Part shown: positions 34,101 to 48,344 of the stretch, one piece after another
How positions within the stretch are numbered: position 1 is the first letter of the stretch
Layout of the letters: each line of letters opens with the position of its first letter
Source of the DNA: Ascidia mentula
Lineage: Eukaryota > Chordata > Ascidiacea > Phlebobranchia > Ascidiidae
Length of the DNA stretch: 64,000 bases
Assembly: GCA_947561715.1 (NCBI GenBank)
Contig: OX387198.1
Coordinates: forward strand, 7,192,001-7,256,000
Reading direction: 5' to 3'
Translations under genes and position numbers: made by a program
Notes under the pieces: generated by a model
Databases searched by the model: none
Told to the model about the DNA's origin: nothing
The model's input: the letters and a program-made list of their open reading frames with translations, nothing else

Positions 34101-37100
34101 TTTGACATTTTTAGGATATCATGCATCGCTTGGGATTAAGACCTCCAAGTCCATTTCACAGCCCAGTTGGTTCTCCAAGGCGTTTTCCTTCACCATCGGG
34201 CCCAGTGATGGGCCCAGGGCCTCCTGGCCTTGGTTCTCCTGTAAGAATGCCCCCAGCAGGTTTAATACGACCGGGAATGCGAGGTCCAATTGTTGGGTTC
34301 GCTGGCAACATGCCAAGGTAGAAACACACTAATCACTACAGATATGTTCATGATTATTACACAGCTCACAACAGAGGGCACTGTGGTTTGGTTTTGTATA
34401 AGGCATGTTCATTCCCGATTTTATCTGTAATTTCACTACTTGTTTGTATCAAATTTAACTATGTTTTGGGTCATGGTTTTATTGAAAAAGGTTATGATTT
34501 TGTGTTTATACATCCCCAATGCAAGTCATCTTAGCAAATTTGTGTTATCGTGCTGTTTTTTTCTAGAATGCCAGGAATGAATGCAGTTCGTCTTGGCCCT
34601 GGACACTTGCATCCAGAGCATAGTAAATATGTGAGGTTAAGGGAACAGAGAAGGGGAAGAATGGACAGAAGAGGATACAACAATAATCACCAACAGAGGT
34701 TTGTGTGTTTTTCGACTGCCGTCGTTGCATGTTAATTATTTTAATCACTGGGTTGTTGTAGTTGTGCAAATAGGTCGAAAACCGCTCTAGTAAGAAACCA
34801 GTAAGATAAGAAAAAATATAATGTAACAAAAAAGGTTTTTAGTTGATTTTTGCAATCCCAACTTTCCTTGCCATGGGTTTAGCTCCTTAAATGGGCGTTT
34901 TTGTTGCCTGCTAAATCTACATCCCAAACTTTCGTTTGAACAAATATAGATAATAGGGGTTAAGACTTCATTACCTATGACTTAATTATACATACCATCA
35001 CAGAATGCGGCACCGAGAAGGTATGATTGGAATTCCAGGCGATCCCTATGCCAACATCATGTTACAAAGGGACAAGGACTGGGTGATCAAAATACAAATG
35101 ATGGCTCTGCAAAGTGATCGACCTGAAATTGACGACTACTATTATCAGGTCTGTAAACACCATTCCAGGAAGTTGGGTGTGTATAACGTTAAACTATCCC
35201 ATCCTCCACCACCATGTCTGTGGTCTTTAATGTGCGCACAAATGTGTGTATTGTAAAAAAATGAAATAATCTTCTTGTATTTACAGAACTACATAGAGAG
35301 GAGGCTCCGAGATGGCAAATTAAACATGGACGATTCTGGTAAAGCAACACAGCGTCTCATAACACCAACAAAGCCCAATTTGGACAACAAAAAATATGTA
35401 CCAGGTGAACTAAAATTAACATGTAAAAAATCAACATGGAACCTTGTAAATCAAAACAGTGGCCAACTGTATGCAGCTAACCATCAATATTTTGTACTTT
35501 AGTGCAATTCACCAACTCGCTTGGAAAGCTGACAGCATCAAGCGTTTACAACCCGAGGCAAATTATCGACATTGCACCGAGTCAGGATGAAGAAACCGTA
35601 GTAAGATGGTGTTGAGTTGAAATGTCCGTCGGAAAAATTTATGCAAACCATTTTTGTTTCAGAGTCAAGACGAAAGCAAACAAACCCTTAGTAAACGGCT
35701 GAAAATCTACAAAACAATAGAAAAGGTTGGTGATTGCTTTTTCTTTTGTTATGAACAAATTAAACTTCACAACGTGACATGTTAATTGAATATAGGCTTA
35801 TGTGCTGGTGATATCCCTGGAAGAAATAGAAGCCCAGCTTATGTTTACTGCAATGGATGATGTCGGAAGGTAATTCGAAAACAACTACACAATCTGGCAA
35901 GTTGTTTTGTTACGTCATAGTTATATTTTTGCAATTCTGCTGCAGAGAACAAATTGAACTTGAACTAAAATCGAAGACGGAGAATCTTGAAGAAGTTCTT
36001 GGACTGAATGACAACAGTCGCTTCAGTGTACACGACGATCCAATCTTCCAAGTTCTTAAAATTAGAAAGGGAAAGAAACTTATCATGAGGTCTCTCGGCT
36101 ACCTAAAACAAGTATGTCTTTCACTTCAACTTTCAGCCATTTTAGAGATGTACTTATTTTGCTCTATATGTTCAGGCCCATGCAATCCTTGTGGTGCAGT
36201 CTGTCCTCTCACATCTTGCCATTCTGATCAAACGTGATTCTCGTGATGGGGTAAGTACCATACTCCTAGTGTTTGAAAATCCTTAACATTTTACCAAACC
36301 CAAAAATTTAAAATTAGATAACAGTTAACAACTAGTCTGATATAGCAAATTGTTTGGTGAAACTGTCCAAAAGTGATTTATGGTTGCTGAAGATTTACCC
36401 AGTATGTGTTAGGTCCTGCATGAAATGTATGGCCCTATAAGCGAAGTGTTGTCATCCCTGGACATGGAGCAACTTGTCCCCCTTTGCTCTGTGTTGTCCA
36501 CCTTTGCACTTACTGCTGCTGTCAAAGACCAGGTTCATACCATGTGTATTTTTGTGTAGAATTAATATTTTTTGTATCACTTGTTTATGTATAAAGTGTA
36601 CTTAAACAACAACCCCAGGGTCAGTACTTGGCATTTTTGCCAAATCGGGCCCTGGGGCTTTGAGCACCCCCAAAATGAGCCCCCACTCTTCAGGGCCCTG
36701 CAGTTTACAAGAGGACCCATTCCCCACATTATCTATATCAAGCCGTGACAGTAAGGTATTGTTGCATTGCAGGTTGGGATATCGTTGATATGCAAGTTGC
36801 TCTGCTGCGGTAAACAAGCTCAGGGAAATGAGACTACTAAACACGAGCAATGGTAAGTGTACCCAGCGATATAAGGATTATTCATGAACGTAAATACAGC
36901 ATCACAATGGTTTACCTTTTCCGTGTAAATTCAATTGTTTTTTTTAGCCGATTCGGCTTTATTACAAAACTGGAGAGTTTTTTTTATCTCCATCACTAAA
37001 AATTCTCGTGTTCACCTTCACTTTACAAACCTCGTTGCGTAACTAATAATTTTTTTCTCAGGCAAAAATTCGTTGTCGACGTATCGGACGCCATGTTGGC

Positions 37101-37281
37101 CGTCACTAACCCGAAAGGAGGACGCCAGGCCCGTCCGAGCGTCCCTTCCCCTTTGTTGGAGGAATTTCCCATCGACGTGTTCGACATTCTGGCCGGAGAA
37201 ACGCCCCCTGCCACGCCCACCGATAAACTGCGCACGTCCTTCGACCAGTTGGTGGCAGCAAAAAGTGCCACCTTCAGTTAA
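31130..37281 (+). CDS. PATL1: PAT1 homologue, mRNA decapping and P-body factor
   Basis: Twenty-one exons in phase: 31130-31147 (tentative start), 31291-31375, 31466-31543, 31625-31859, 32129-32225, 32353-32463, 32776-32870, 33120-33306, 33676-33876, 34115-34317, 34567-34698, 35004-35148, 35287-35404, 35503-35600, 35663-35725, 35796-35869, 35946-36111, 36176-36250, 36413-36532, 36773-36852, 37062-37281. They total 866 residues. Landmarks shared with vertebrate PATL1: the acidic N-terminus with [12 protein letters not shown] (the DDX6-binding region), [15 protein letters not shown] and IGTPPK motifs, a long Pro/Met-rich middle, then [36 protein letters not shown] and a helical C-terminal domain with KIRKGKKL. 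Pat1 bridges the Lsm1-7 ring, Dcp2 and DDX6. The first exon is the least certain, because MKPRFQ is not the usual N-terminus. Confidence 0.9.
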
Positions 37282-39580
37282 AGAGCTTATTTTCGCTCGT
37301 AGAGAAATCTATCCATGTAGCTAGTGCTTGTCGCTAGGGGGCGATACTTGATTTTAAACGTAAAGTTACTCGTACAGCTGAAACCTACCTTGTAAAAAAT
37401 GTGCTGTTGAAACTGTGACAAAAATTGAAAATTTGCCATCTTATAATACGACTTAAAAACGAACTCCTCATGTACATAAGCAATCCACATTAGCAATAAG
37501 ACAAGCGTATATTCGCACATTAGTCTTAAACCACGATATGATGTAATTTTATACGCATATATAGGCAAACTTAATAATATCGCGCCATTGGTTTGTTAGT
37601 GTGTCACGTTCCTTGTGGCAAATTGCTATAATATAATCAATTCTTTTTACTGTTCGAACTGCAACAGCATTTGTACAAGGCCAATCACATCACAAGTTCA
37701 TTACTATGGCACGTGAATATGCCTGCGCGCGTATAAGGCGCAATATCTCAGTTAAGTTTGCTTTGGTGCAACTTTTCCCCATAAATGCGATTGGTAATCT
37801 ACGTAGCATTGATTGCTCTTGTACAAATGCGGTTCCCAATATGTCACGTGCTTTAACTACATATTTGTTGTTTTAAGCCAAAAACTCACACCTTTCTTTT
37901 CGATTTTGTAAGAGCAGGCGCCGGGTTGGCGCTGGGCTCATTGCGGTTAATCTATACCGCGGAGGTGAAATAGGTTATGCCTCTTGAGCTCATCCGACCC
38001 CAAAATTCTATGGGACGTGACGTCACTTTAATAATAAAATCTTAAACCTGCACGCATGTCTTGTCATTGGGATCAAACTGCTATGTAGAATTGTGTGAAT
38101 GATTGAAACAGGATTACTTAACCGGAAAGGTTTCCACTAAAAGGGTTCGAAGGTTTGTTGAGAAAAAAATCTTGTTTATTTTTAGCAAAACAATACACCG
38201 TAATTGAACTCGATTCCTGATGTAATCGAACTAGACGTGCAAAAGTTAAAATGACATTACCGAGTCTGGCGCTTATGAGAGGAATTTACTTTTCTTATTG
38301 TGACAGAAAGGGGTTTTGAGTTACAAATTTTCGCTATAAGAAGCAGAACGTATCGAGAGGCTTTGCTACATCTGATAATGTCGGCCAAACTTGTTGGCGT
38401 GGTTGGGATCAAGCAGAATCTAACTGGTTCAAAATTCGGGAAATTTTCCTTTTCTGTGACAGCGCAGATATGACAGGTTGTGTGGTTCAGAAAAAAAATT
38501 AACATTTTATTTGGAACCATTTCAACACTTGGAAATTTCAAGGCCCAAAATTTGTTCTATTAATTTGAAATAGGGTGTTTTAGCTTGCAAAAGAGTTAAA
38601 CGGACTGTTTGTATGCTAAATTTTGCATTTAATACCAATACGAAGTACAAGCTTGATTCTTATATCTGCACTTCATCAACACACAAAACATTAACGTGCT
38701 GCAACTTGTTTTCTGCAAACGACGCACTAAATTTCTCAACAATAAATCAAAGCGACAACAGCATCGATAGATGGCCCGCTGACACCTCATATAATTTGTT
38801 AGGTTGCGTGCAAATGCCGGTGGTTAAACGGAGAAAAAGTGAAACAGAAGAATGCTGGGCAAAACTGCAAACGAGGCAACAACGCACACAGTTATATTTG
38901 TTGTTTAATCATGCGGCTGCAGCTTATCATCAATTTTTCAGGGATTGAAACTTAATCTTGCGTGCCTGAAGGCAATAAGATAATGTACGTGTGACGTCAT
39001 AACGCTTATTTATACCTAACAAAGAAAACAAGAGGTTTGGAACTTGAAATGTCATTTTTTAATACGTATAGCTGCATGTTTTGTTTTGTTTTTGTTAAAA
39101 ACGCGAAATAATAGTCAAAGAGTTTTTATTGCCCTTTTCACAGAAAAAAAGCGACACGGCCCGCGAACACCGCTGTTTATCAGTCGTCACACCCTGGGCC
39201 CGCCATAGACCCGGCAACATAGATAAATATATGTGTAAACGCGCGAGCCTTTCTGGTACATCATGCCCACACTTATTTAGGTTTAAATTTGCTGAGCCGG
39301 ATTTTACGCAAACCGACCTCCAATGCAAAACGCGCGTATATAAAATATGTATGTACAAAAGCGTGCACGTTGCTGGCAAATTTAAGATGGGGGAAATGTC
39401 ATAGAAAAGACATAAAAAACTGACGGCCGACAATTTGGCAAGACGCATTCCCCAAGCAGAAAGAAAAGTACAAAAAATTGAGCAAAAGAAAAAGCGACTC
39501 AAAGCAAATCTTATGTCCAATCTTTTAAAAAGCGGAATCTTTTAGCAGTTGACTTGCGGATTTTGCAAATCCACTTGGGT
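37282..39580. other. intergenic space between convergent PATL1 and KNL1
   Basis: About 2.3 kb between the two stop codons. Open frames at 38613-38945 (plus) and 39095-39520 (minus) show no domain or splice support. The stretch near 37,915-38,000 is more GC-rich than its surroundings (gcgccgggttggcgctgg) but was not identified. Confidence 0.45.
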
Positions 39581-42500
39581 TCATCTTTTATTCCTTATTA
39601 GGTTAAGAACGGCGTCGGCCAAGTCGCGGAAATAAAAGATTGACGTCGGTGACACTTCTCCGAGGGCCTTTTCAATGGCGGATTTGCTGAAAATGAACGT
39701 AAAGTGGCAAAATTAGGCATGACTGCAACAAGATGATAGGGAAAGCATTGTCGTTGCAAGTTTCTAAAGGCTTGATTACACTTGTGTATGAACTTTGAAC
39801 AATGTACTAAAATGTCATACAAGATGTGTAGCGTGTACTGTCTTTTGCTGATGAATTGTTAGTTGTCAGAAATATTTTACACGAATTTGTATTTTTTGTA
39901 AGTGTTATCCATTCGCACACAAAAAATTACATAAAAAATTTAAATTTTTACGAAGCAGCAGTCGTAGCAGTTTGCTTGATAGCGAATGTAGGCTTGTTTG
40001 TATGGCAACGTCAACAAAGCAGTCTGTACACTTACTCGTATTTGCCAAATGAGGTTTCTGATTCGAGGAAGGTGTAGCAAACCGGTTTAAACGCGGTGGA
40101 ATCGTCGTCCCGGACAAAGTCGAACCGGACTTGGAAGCTTGAAAATAAGGTTCTAAAATGCTAATTTTGCCAAATATATTGTTCGCTTTCAAAAACGACT
40201 AAAAAGTACAAGAAAAAATTAAAAAATTTACGCCGTCAAAGACTAACCTGCACAAGTTAGGTGAATCCCCATCAAAATCGGCGACCACCGACTTTTCCTT
40301 CAGGAAAATACCGACGTTGGAATAAAAAGACTGCACCGAACTTATTTGCTTTAGGAGGCGCCTGGCCTTCGATACATGGATTGATGCGAAATTGATTGCC
40401 TGCGAAAAAACTCGTGGTCACATCAGTAGACACACGCGGTACAGTATATAAGGTAGGCTTTCCAACTTTGATGAACCGTTGACACATTAACTCTAACAAC
40501 GTACCATGACGAAGCAACTAAAAAGTGTTGACCCGTTTTTTAGGACGAATTCGCTTGCGTAATACGATAATTAGTTTTTTAATCACTAGAGCAGCTGAAT
40601 AGTTATGCAGTCTGTTATGGAACCAAAATTATACTGAAGTCTCAAAGTATAGGCTTGCAACGCACCAACAACATTAGAATGACGTACCAGTGCGTCGTGA
40701 CGCACCATTGAGGAACCTCTGGTATCCGGTAATACTTAAATATGACAACAGACATCACAATACACTAAGTAGCCTACGATTGTTGCACTTTTGATTATAT
40801 TCTTTCAATCGAATAAAGACAAGACTCTACTGAGGGGTAAAACCTTCAATTACCGTTTTTACCCATAGTATTGAAAATGTCAGGCGGGGTACAATTTAGT
40901 TCATATCGGGGTTTTATCGTCATTACTTACTCGATGGATTGAATCTTTGTTGGGACCTTTTTCGAGAAGCACCGTGGATGTAAGGTTCCGCTGAAGTAAC
41001 CCGATGACGAATTTAGAATTCATCTTTTGCCGTCTCGTTAGTTTTGCATCTGCGCGTAAAACGTACTTTCAGCTCATTTTAAATCAAACTGTAGCTGGTA
41101 TGGTAACTCTGGAGGGCGTTTGCCGTGGATTGGTCATGGAGTTTATACAATAACACAGCAGTGACTTCGTCAAAATAAGCATCTAATTACTGCTTGAAAT
41201 TCAACTAACGTTTCTTGTGATAGTTAGGAAGAAAAAGGTGCCGAGAAACGCAAAAAGTTACTTACGTTGCAGATTGTCGTCAACATTATAACAGTCGACT
41301 TCTTGTTTGTCAGTTTTTGCGTAAATCGCACGAACGATCAAAGAATTGTTCAAAAAACTGAAGTCGGTCGACCGCTCGTCGTCTTTCACAAGCTTCCAAA
41401 AACAATGCCTACAACATAATTTTCTATCAAGCACAAGAGAATCAAAACATCCCTCAATTACGAGACAAATGCGACTTGATCTGTAGCCAGTGTTGTCTGC
41501 CAAATATCCGCCCTATTTTTAAAGTTTAATGTGCAGCAACTTGTCATTTGGCCAGCGTTTTGACGTGACAAGAATTCCAATGTCCTTTAAACGTTTTGTT
41601 TGTTAGGTCTGTGATTCTCCAGTCAAAAAAGATCGTTTTACAGGCACTTTTAAATGAATATTCCAAACATCGGAATAAACGAGAATCACATGAGAGGTGG
41701 GTAAGATTTTGTTACTGTTTCTGAAGCTCCAAGTCTTCTGCGGCTTTTTTCCTCCTCTCCTCCTGCTCCCGCTCCGAGCACTCCTTCTCCTCAACCATGC
41801 TCCAGAGATGCTCCAGTTTGCTCTTCATCTCCGCCCGTCGTCCAGTGGCTTTCGCTCTCGACTCCTCAGCATATTTAAGGTCTGGAAACGAGAATTTCAA
41901 ATGCAAAAACTTTGCTAAGGGCAAGAAATCGTTGTACGCAAAGTAAAGCACTGTCAGGCTGACATTGATGAAATTTTTCATAAAACACCCTTAGGTACTT
42001 AGAAACACAAGTTACGGATCTACTCATAATTCTTAGAATAAGAACGTATAGTCATGTCAGCTTTGTAATCGTGGAAATAGACGAACCGCATTATTTTCAA
42101 CATATGATGATATAAGCTCTTGCCGAAACGTTTTACATAAATAAAACATGTCAATGTTTTCAAAGTTTCGACCAGTCCCTTTATCCTCACCCTTAGGTAC
42201 GACTCCCCTTTTTACTTTGGTTAAGGCAGTGGCTTCCAACCTGTATTCTAACGCAGATATACGATTCATTACGAAACCTATGCCACTAATGAGTGAAAAG
42301 CCACTTTTTCGCATTATTTGTGGACCAGGCCCTTTGTGAATGTGTAATTTCTAAATAAAGTCAGCTTTTCAATGTATAGGTTATAGTTTCTCCGCACCAA
42401 ACTTGAATGTTCGCGTACCACGTATGACTCGTGTACCACCGGTCGGGAGCCACGACGGTTAAGGGGACTCCCCGTTGCTAAAGCCCGCCGTCGTTTTTAT

Positions 42501-45500
42501 TCTTCTAAACCCCCTAACGTACAAACTCACGGTTCGCCTCGAAAACAGAACCTAACTCAGCAAACCGAACGCGCATCACAACAAGTGACAATAGGGCGTT
42601 CATGCCTGAATTGTACATTTGCACAGTTTTTTGTGCTAATACCGTAGGCGTCGCAATAACTCACTCTTTGAGAGATTCGAGATTTCTTCGCTTTGTTCTT
42701 TGTAACAGTCGATCTGCTCGTCTGTCGGGGGGTCATCCGGGAGGGCTTGTAGCTGTTCAACCGCGACCGCATTCGCTGCGAAAATCAGCTAATGTAAAAG
42801 AGCCAGCGTTGTTACGTTTTTTTACAGCCGCTAGAAAAAACATGTTGCCGTTTAACACAGGCACTAACGTTGTTGAAAACGTTCTGTGTTTTCTACGCAC
42901 ATGGTATTGTTAGTATTAAACTGTGCAGTATATCCCGCGTATGTGCATTTTCTATTTTGGAGTTAAACCTTTCACATCTTAGCAGTGTCAATACTTGCGC
43001 CCATACCGTCGATTTCGGTCAGCTATTGGCAGGAAGTAACCTGGCCAAAATGCACAGGAAAAATGTGTATGACGTCACAGTGGAGAATCCATTGTGTGTT
43101 GTCACTACTTAGGGCCACAGATGTAGTACCTCGTTCAAGGTCTTCAACCGCCGCTTGCATAAGCTCTTCGATTTTTCCAAACTGGTTAAGGCAGTTGCCT
43201 ATGGGCTCAAGGTCATTTTTGTATGTGTCTTCTTTCAGTTTTGCCAGAGCTTTATTCAACTTTCCTTTGTCTCTCTTCCATTCTGCCTGCATTGCAGATA
43301 AACAATGTTCAGGAATTGTGTATAAGCTGCAGACAGATGGCCACTGTTTTGACCTAAAAGGTCTCATCAGTGCAGCTGGTGTGACTGTAAGACGACTTTG
43401 CTGACCAAATGGCCAAGCAAAGACTTCCACTTTGTGTTCAGGAAGTCTAACTAAACAACTACAAGTGTTTAACGTTGGGGTAGATTTGTACAAATATGAC
43501 CACTATTTGGTGATTGTTTGCATTGCTACCTGAATTGAATTTTCAAAATGAGACACAAAGTCAACAATTGAATGGTGAAAATCAATTTTCTTATGTTTGT
43601 ATTTTTGTCCAGAGCTTTCCAATATTTATTATTGCCTGTCACCACACTAATTGGGCAAGGGATTCGCATTTCTTGTCATTGTATTGAACCCACATAAAAC
43701 TATACGAGAAAAGGGCGATAAGTAGTTTTTTTTAATAGTGGTTTATTGCCATATCTCCTAAAGTAGCTCATTTTAAAAACCATTAGACAACAAATCTCAT
43801 AATAGGCGAAACAAAATTTTCCTTTACGTCATTGCATGGCCATGCCATTAAATTTGTGTACCAAACTAGAAAAGATTGAAAGCCACAGGTCTACGAGACC
43901 AAATTTCAACAAACACAGCGTACAGCATATAAAAAAAGCAACACTTACTTTAGCCACCTGCCTGCAGCGGGAGGCGAGACTTTCAACCTCAGCTCTCAGA
44001 TGTTCACTTTCCTCCTCCGATCCGAACCTGATCCTCCTCATCACCTCAGTGTTGTTTGCATGAATCTGTTGTTCCAAACCCTCCACCTCTTCAGAGAGGC
44101 TGCAACATATAAAACATGCATGCATGCTAACAGACAAGCTTTAATAGAAGCCCTTGGGTCAAATCCAGCCTGTTGGTTCATTTAATCTGGCCTGCCAAAT
44201 GTTGGAAAATTTATGTTGCTTTTATGGCATTTCGGCTATATATGGCTTTTACACATTGATTATCATATATAGGTTCATAAACTGCCATGAAAATACTCAC
44301 ATAGCCCACTGGCATGCATGTCAAATCTTTTACTAAAATATGTGGCCTGTAGCTATAGTACATTTTGATTGACACCTATCAATGGCACATATCACACCTT
44401 TCCATTTTCTGTTGCACTGATTGAAGAAACTTGTTACAAATTGGGTTGCTTCGAGCATATACAAACACTGCTTCCGCTCTTTCACCAATATTTTCTGGTT
44501 TCTTGTGCGGTACTAAGCTCTGTCCACGCTTCATTGTCTAAAATAAAAAAAATAATGCACATTTTAGGTATATACTTATTATGGTTATGAACTACAATTT
44601 GCTGCTGCAATTTTGAAAGTGCATTACACAACAAAATGTGATGGGTGCCATGAGCTACTATCTACAATAGTTTTAGGCAAAAATTCAGTTTAAAAAAATC
44701 TTTGTTAAACCTTTGGGTAACAACAATTCAGGTAAAAAAAATGTTTGCTGCTTTTGAGGTTTCCTGTTAAATCAGATAAAAAAGTTTGGGAAACACTGCT
44801 CTAACCAACCCAAACTAAGTTAATCTGTTGTTAAGACCAACACAAATGCAAAAAACGCAGAACAGCAAGAATGTACAGTTTATATATACAATTAGTAACC
44901 TTTATGTAGGATCCCAATCGCACATCAGTATAGTTTTGCAGGAAGTCCTGTATTCCAATGCTATCAGGCTAACAAACAAAAAAATGTTCAGTGAAACAGT
45001 GAATAAACCTATTTTTGAGACAACAGGAAAACGTACCAGGACTTTCTGAATTTCTGTCATCGAGGTCAACATCAACAACGCATCTTGAGTTGAAGGTAGT
45101 TCGGTTATCCTAAAAATATATATATGTCGGTGGAATAACACTTGATAGCAAACTTTACATTATATTGATACCTATCCTCCTTGTTCTGCAAGTCTGTTTT
45201 TTCTGCAAGACCTGCCTTGCTAGAGCTGTCATCCAATGACTCAACATGGTCAGGTACATCCAAGCATATTTTCTTTTCCGCACTCACTTCTTTCTCTTCT
45301 TGTGTTTCTGGTGAAGCCTCCATTTCTTCACTGTGCCTCTTGCCACCTCTGGAAGGATCCAGTACCGGACTGCCCTCAAATAAGTCACATTTCTCCTCTT
45401 CACAGTTTTCGAGGGGTGAGAACTTGAACATATTGTCGTCTGACTTGCCTTCAAGCATTGCCCGTGGCGTGCAGTCCTGCTCATCAGAAAAACACTCCTC

Positions 45501-48344
45501 ACCGAGAACTTGCTCCGGAGATACAAGGTCATTTATCTCGTCCTCTGCTACCATACTGGAAGACAGCATTCTGTCAGTGTACTTTTCTGGTGACTGTATG
45601 GAGGTAACGTCGTTTTCGAGAGGTGAATGAGGGTACTGTGGACTCTTTGGCGACTGGGTAATGGTATCGCTAAGGCCGAGTCGATCAAATTCTTCATCAG
45701 TACGAAGCGACTGCGACGAATGAATAATATGTCGAGTATACAAACTTATTGAGTTTCTTGCCTTGGACAGTTTGGTGAAATCAGAGGAGACCCCTTGGGC
45801 ATTACCCCCATTTGCTTGGTCCATCACATCGTTCTTGATCAACATGTTTTCACTATGATGGCCCTTCGGTGTGGTCACATATAGGGCACTAGTAGCGACA
45901 ACCCTATTTTCAGGTGATGTTTCCACCATGCTGGGTTCAGCGTAATCTTTAGGGTATAGAGTTAAAAACTCATTTATTTTACCACCACCGCTGGGGCTAT
46001 TGGCTTCAGGTACAGGTTGCACCATGGTAAACTCCATTCCTTCAGTAGAGACCTCTTTATCAAATACCTTAGGCATGCATGTCAACTCAACACTGTCATT
46101 GAGGCCCATGTTCGTATGGTCATTTGTCTCGGACATATTACCACTGCCGCCACCAGGCCCCTGATTATTGGACACAATGCATGTGAATTCCAATTCATTT
46201 CTCTCGTCAGACTGCATGGTTCGAATTGGTGAGAGGACACTTTCGGATGATGGCAAAACTGCCTTCTTTTGGGGTGTCAGAAATGGTGAGGTTACATGAT
46301 GTTGTATTACAGATGTCAGTTTGCATGTCACCTCCATATCCTGTTGATTGAGATCTGGTGCTATTGATTCATTTGTGACATCGCTATTAGCTTCTGTCAT
46401 CTGTAGAGCAGAGACCTTGTTTTTGATTATCCATGAAGGCATTGATAATGGAGGGCTTGGTTCAGGTATTGGGGCATCATAGCCAGAACTGACCGATACT
46501 TGGTCGGGCACATGCACTGTCATTTCCACTGTTTCATTGAGGAAAACAGTATTGTCCCCATCATTGCCATCCATTGGATTATCTGAGTCTGCTGTGGAAT
46601 CGGGACGAATTGAGGTTGGCGGCCGAGCACTGTAGTTCCTCGCAGCCAGGGGTGGCAGCGACTTATTCGGGATGGCATCGGTCAATATCACACTGGAGTG
46701 AAGTGTGTTGTAGGCATTATTTTCACATATTATTTCCACGGACACCCCGGAGGGCGAGGCTAAAGGCGCTTTTTCCATCCTGTCAACTGTGCTTGATTTA
46801 GAGCTAGAAAGAAGGAACGAAGGCACTGGGACATTTTTCAATGAATCAACTACAGCAGTGTCCTCTTCGTCCTCGTTCATGTTGTAAAGAGGAAAACCAG
46901 GTTCATCTTCACTGGTTTCTTCCTTAATCATGAACATTGGCTCCAGCGGAGTCTGCTTCAATGGCAGCATGGCTTCACCATTGAAAGGAACCTGCTTTCC
47001 TGTCGACTGTTGCTTGTCATGAGATGCTCGTTGGAAGGCAGTGGAACAGATAGTGGTCAATTCCATGTTGGAATCATTAAACTGCATGAAATACAAGAAA
47101 TATTTGTGAAAGTTTTATTGCACATCACTGCATTTGACATGTTAAAACCCCAGATGACCAAACTGTGTTCAGGAATAAACAAATTACTTGAAATTTTTTA
47201 AAGCATAGTCATTTTAATGTTAACTTCCTTTTATCATGAACCTAAATTTACTGAAGACACATCAGACTTAAACACATCTCTTACTGCATCAGAACTTGTA
47301 GTTGGGCACTGGTTTGATGCAAGTGGGGCAAGTAGAAGAGATGACAAACTGCTTACATCCATGTCAGAGGATGGTTTTTTGGTCGGAACAGCACAACTTA
47401 ACCGAGATGCATCACTGATGTTAGTTGTGTCTGGTGAAAACACACATTTTAATCTACATTTGTGTTGGTGTGTGGTGTCCATATTTCATCAGGCAAATGT
47501 CCACAACTGACATTATGTGATGGTAAATAATTTCTTAGTGGTAATATATATACCTATTATAGACCAACAATTTATGTATAATATCACATTTATAATTTTA
47601 GTAAACATTTAAAACTCATTAAATGTTAATACTTACCAACATGTAACGTGGGGTCCGGCCATTTTTCGGCAATATCCGCAACTCGTGTAATTTCCCTGTT
47701 GATTGTATGCTCATTACAATACACTATAACCATGCACAAACTGTTAAACTTTAAATTGATTTTCAAGACAAAAAACATGGACAAAAAAGAAAGTATAGAA
47801 TGAACATTTAAAATGGCAGTTTTAACAAACTGTGGTAAAAAATGTATTATAAATAACTTTCTTACTTCACTTGGTAAGTGTTGGCAAAACTAACTCTTCG
47901 TTTCAGTCCTTTGCGATCTTCTTCAGTCTTGCAAATAAAAAGTACGTAAAGATTTTTTTACCAATGTCTTAGTGAAGGCATATATGATAGTTTTTGAGTA
48001 ACTATCCTTTTGGCACAAGTTAAGGTGACTGATCTAATGCACATCAATGCTTTAACAGATACACAAGCAAAAGCATATGATGGTCATATGTGTATTACCA
48101 TAGTTACATCAAAAGCATTGGAGTCGACATCAGCTAAAGATTTTCGGTTCTTCAATATCTGTTTAAACAAATAAACCTGATGATTTTGGAAGAACTAGAC
48201 TGTGCAAGCGGCAAAATTAGTGGAATTATAAAACGTCTTACAAGACAAGATAACATATTAAATGTAGCAAAGATTAATAAACATTTGCATGTCCAAAACC
48301 ATATCTACCGATGATCTGCGTTTCTTTTTCTGTCTTGCTTCCAT
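39581..48344 (-). CDS. KNL1: KNL1 kinetochore scaffold
   Basis: Seventeen exons in phase: 48344-48309, 48158-48099, 47927-47866, 47695-47637, 47430-47252, 47081-45172, 45109-45037, 44537-44398, 44099-43949, 43286-43130, 42775-42665, 41881-41716, 41408-41266, 41049-40931, 40399-40248, 40137-40036, 39686-39581. They total 1241 residues. The N-terminus has the two PP1-docking motifs of KNL1: SSILK at 11-15 and RVSF at 43-46. The large exon (residues 133-769) holds degenerate MELT repeats that recruit BUB3-BUB1 after MPS1 phosphorylation: MELT, VEMT, MEVT, LEFT, VELT and MEFT. Residues about 794-1034 are coiled coil (EEVEGLEQQI, EEEESEHLRAEVESL). The end forms the RWD region that binds MIS12 (FWKLVKDDE, FASIHVSKARRLLKQI, FYFRDLADAVLNLI). 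It is shorter than human KNL1 and has fewer, weaker MELT repeats. Confidence 0.92.
43321..43437. repeat. dispersed fold-back family member in KNL1 intron 9
   Basis: Contains gctgcagacagatggccact, gacctaaaaggtctcatcag, tgcagctggtgtgact and aagacgactttgctgacc. It matches 62441-62550 in reverse orientation along its whole length and shares its first half with the 21.0-21.5 kb repeats. Confidence 0.75.

Noticed and set aside
39095..39520. 141-codon minus-strand frame downstream of KNL1
   Set aside because: Lies past the KNL1 stop, with no motif and a Cys/Leu-rich chance-like composition.
41716..41981. KNL1 ending with the stop codon just after LELQKQ
   Set aside because: Using the gtaaca donor two bases before that stop joins in frame to the exon encoding QHCFWKLVKDDE and the rest of the RWD region, and all later phases then agree.
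45181..45630. 149-codon plus-strand frame rich in Ser
   Set aside because: It is the antisense shadow of the large KNL1 exon.
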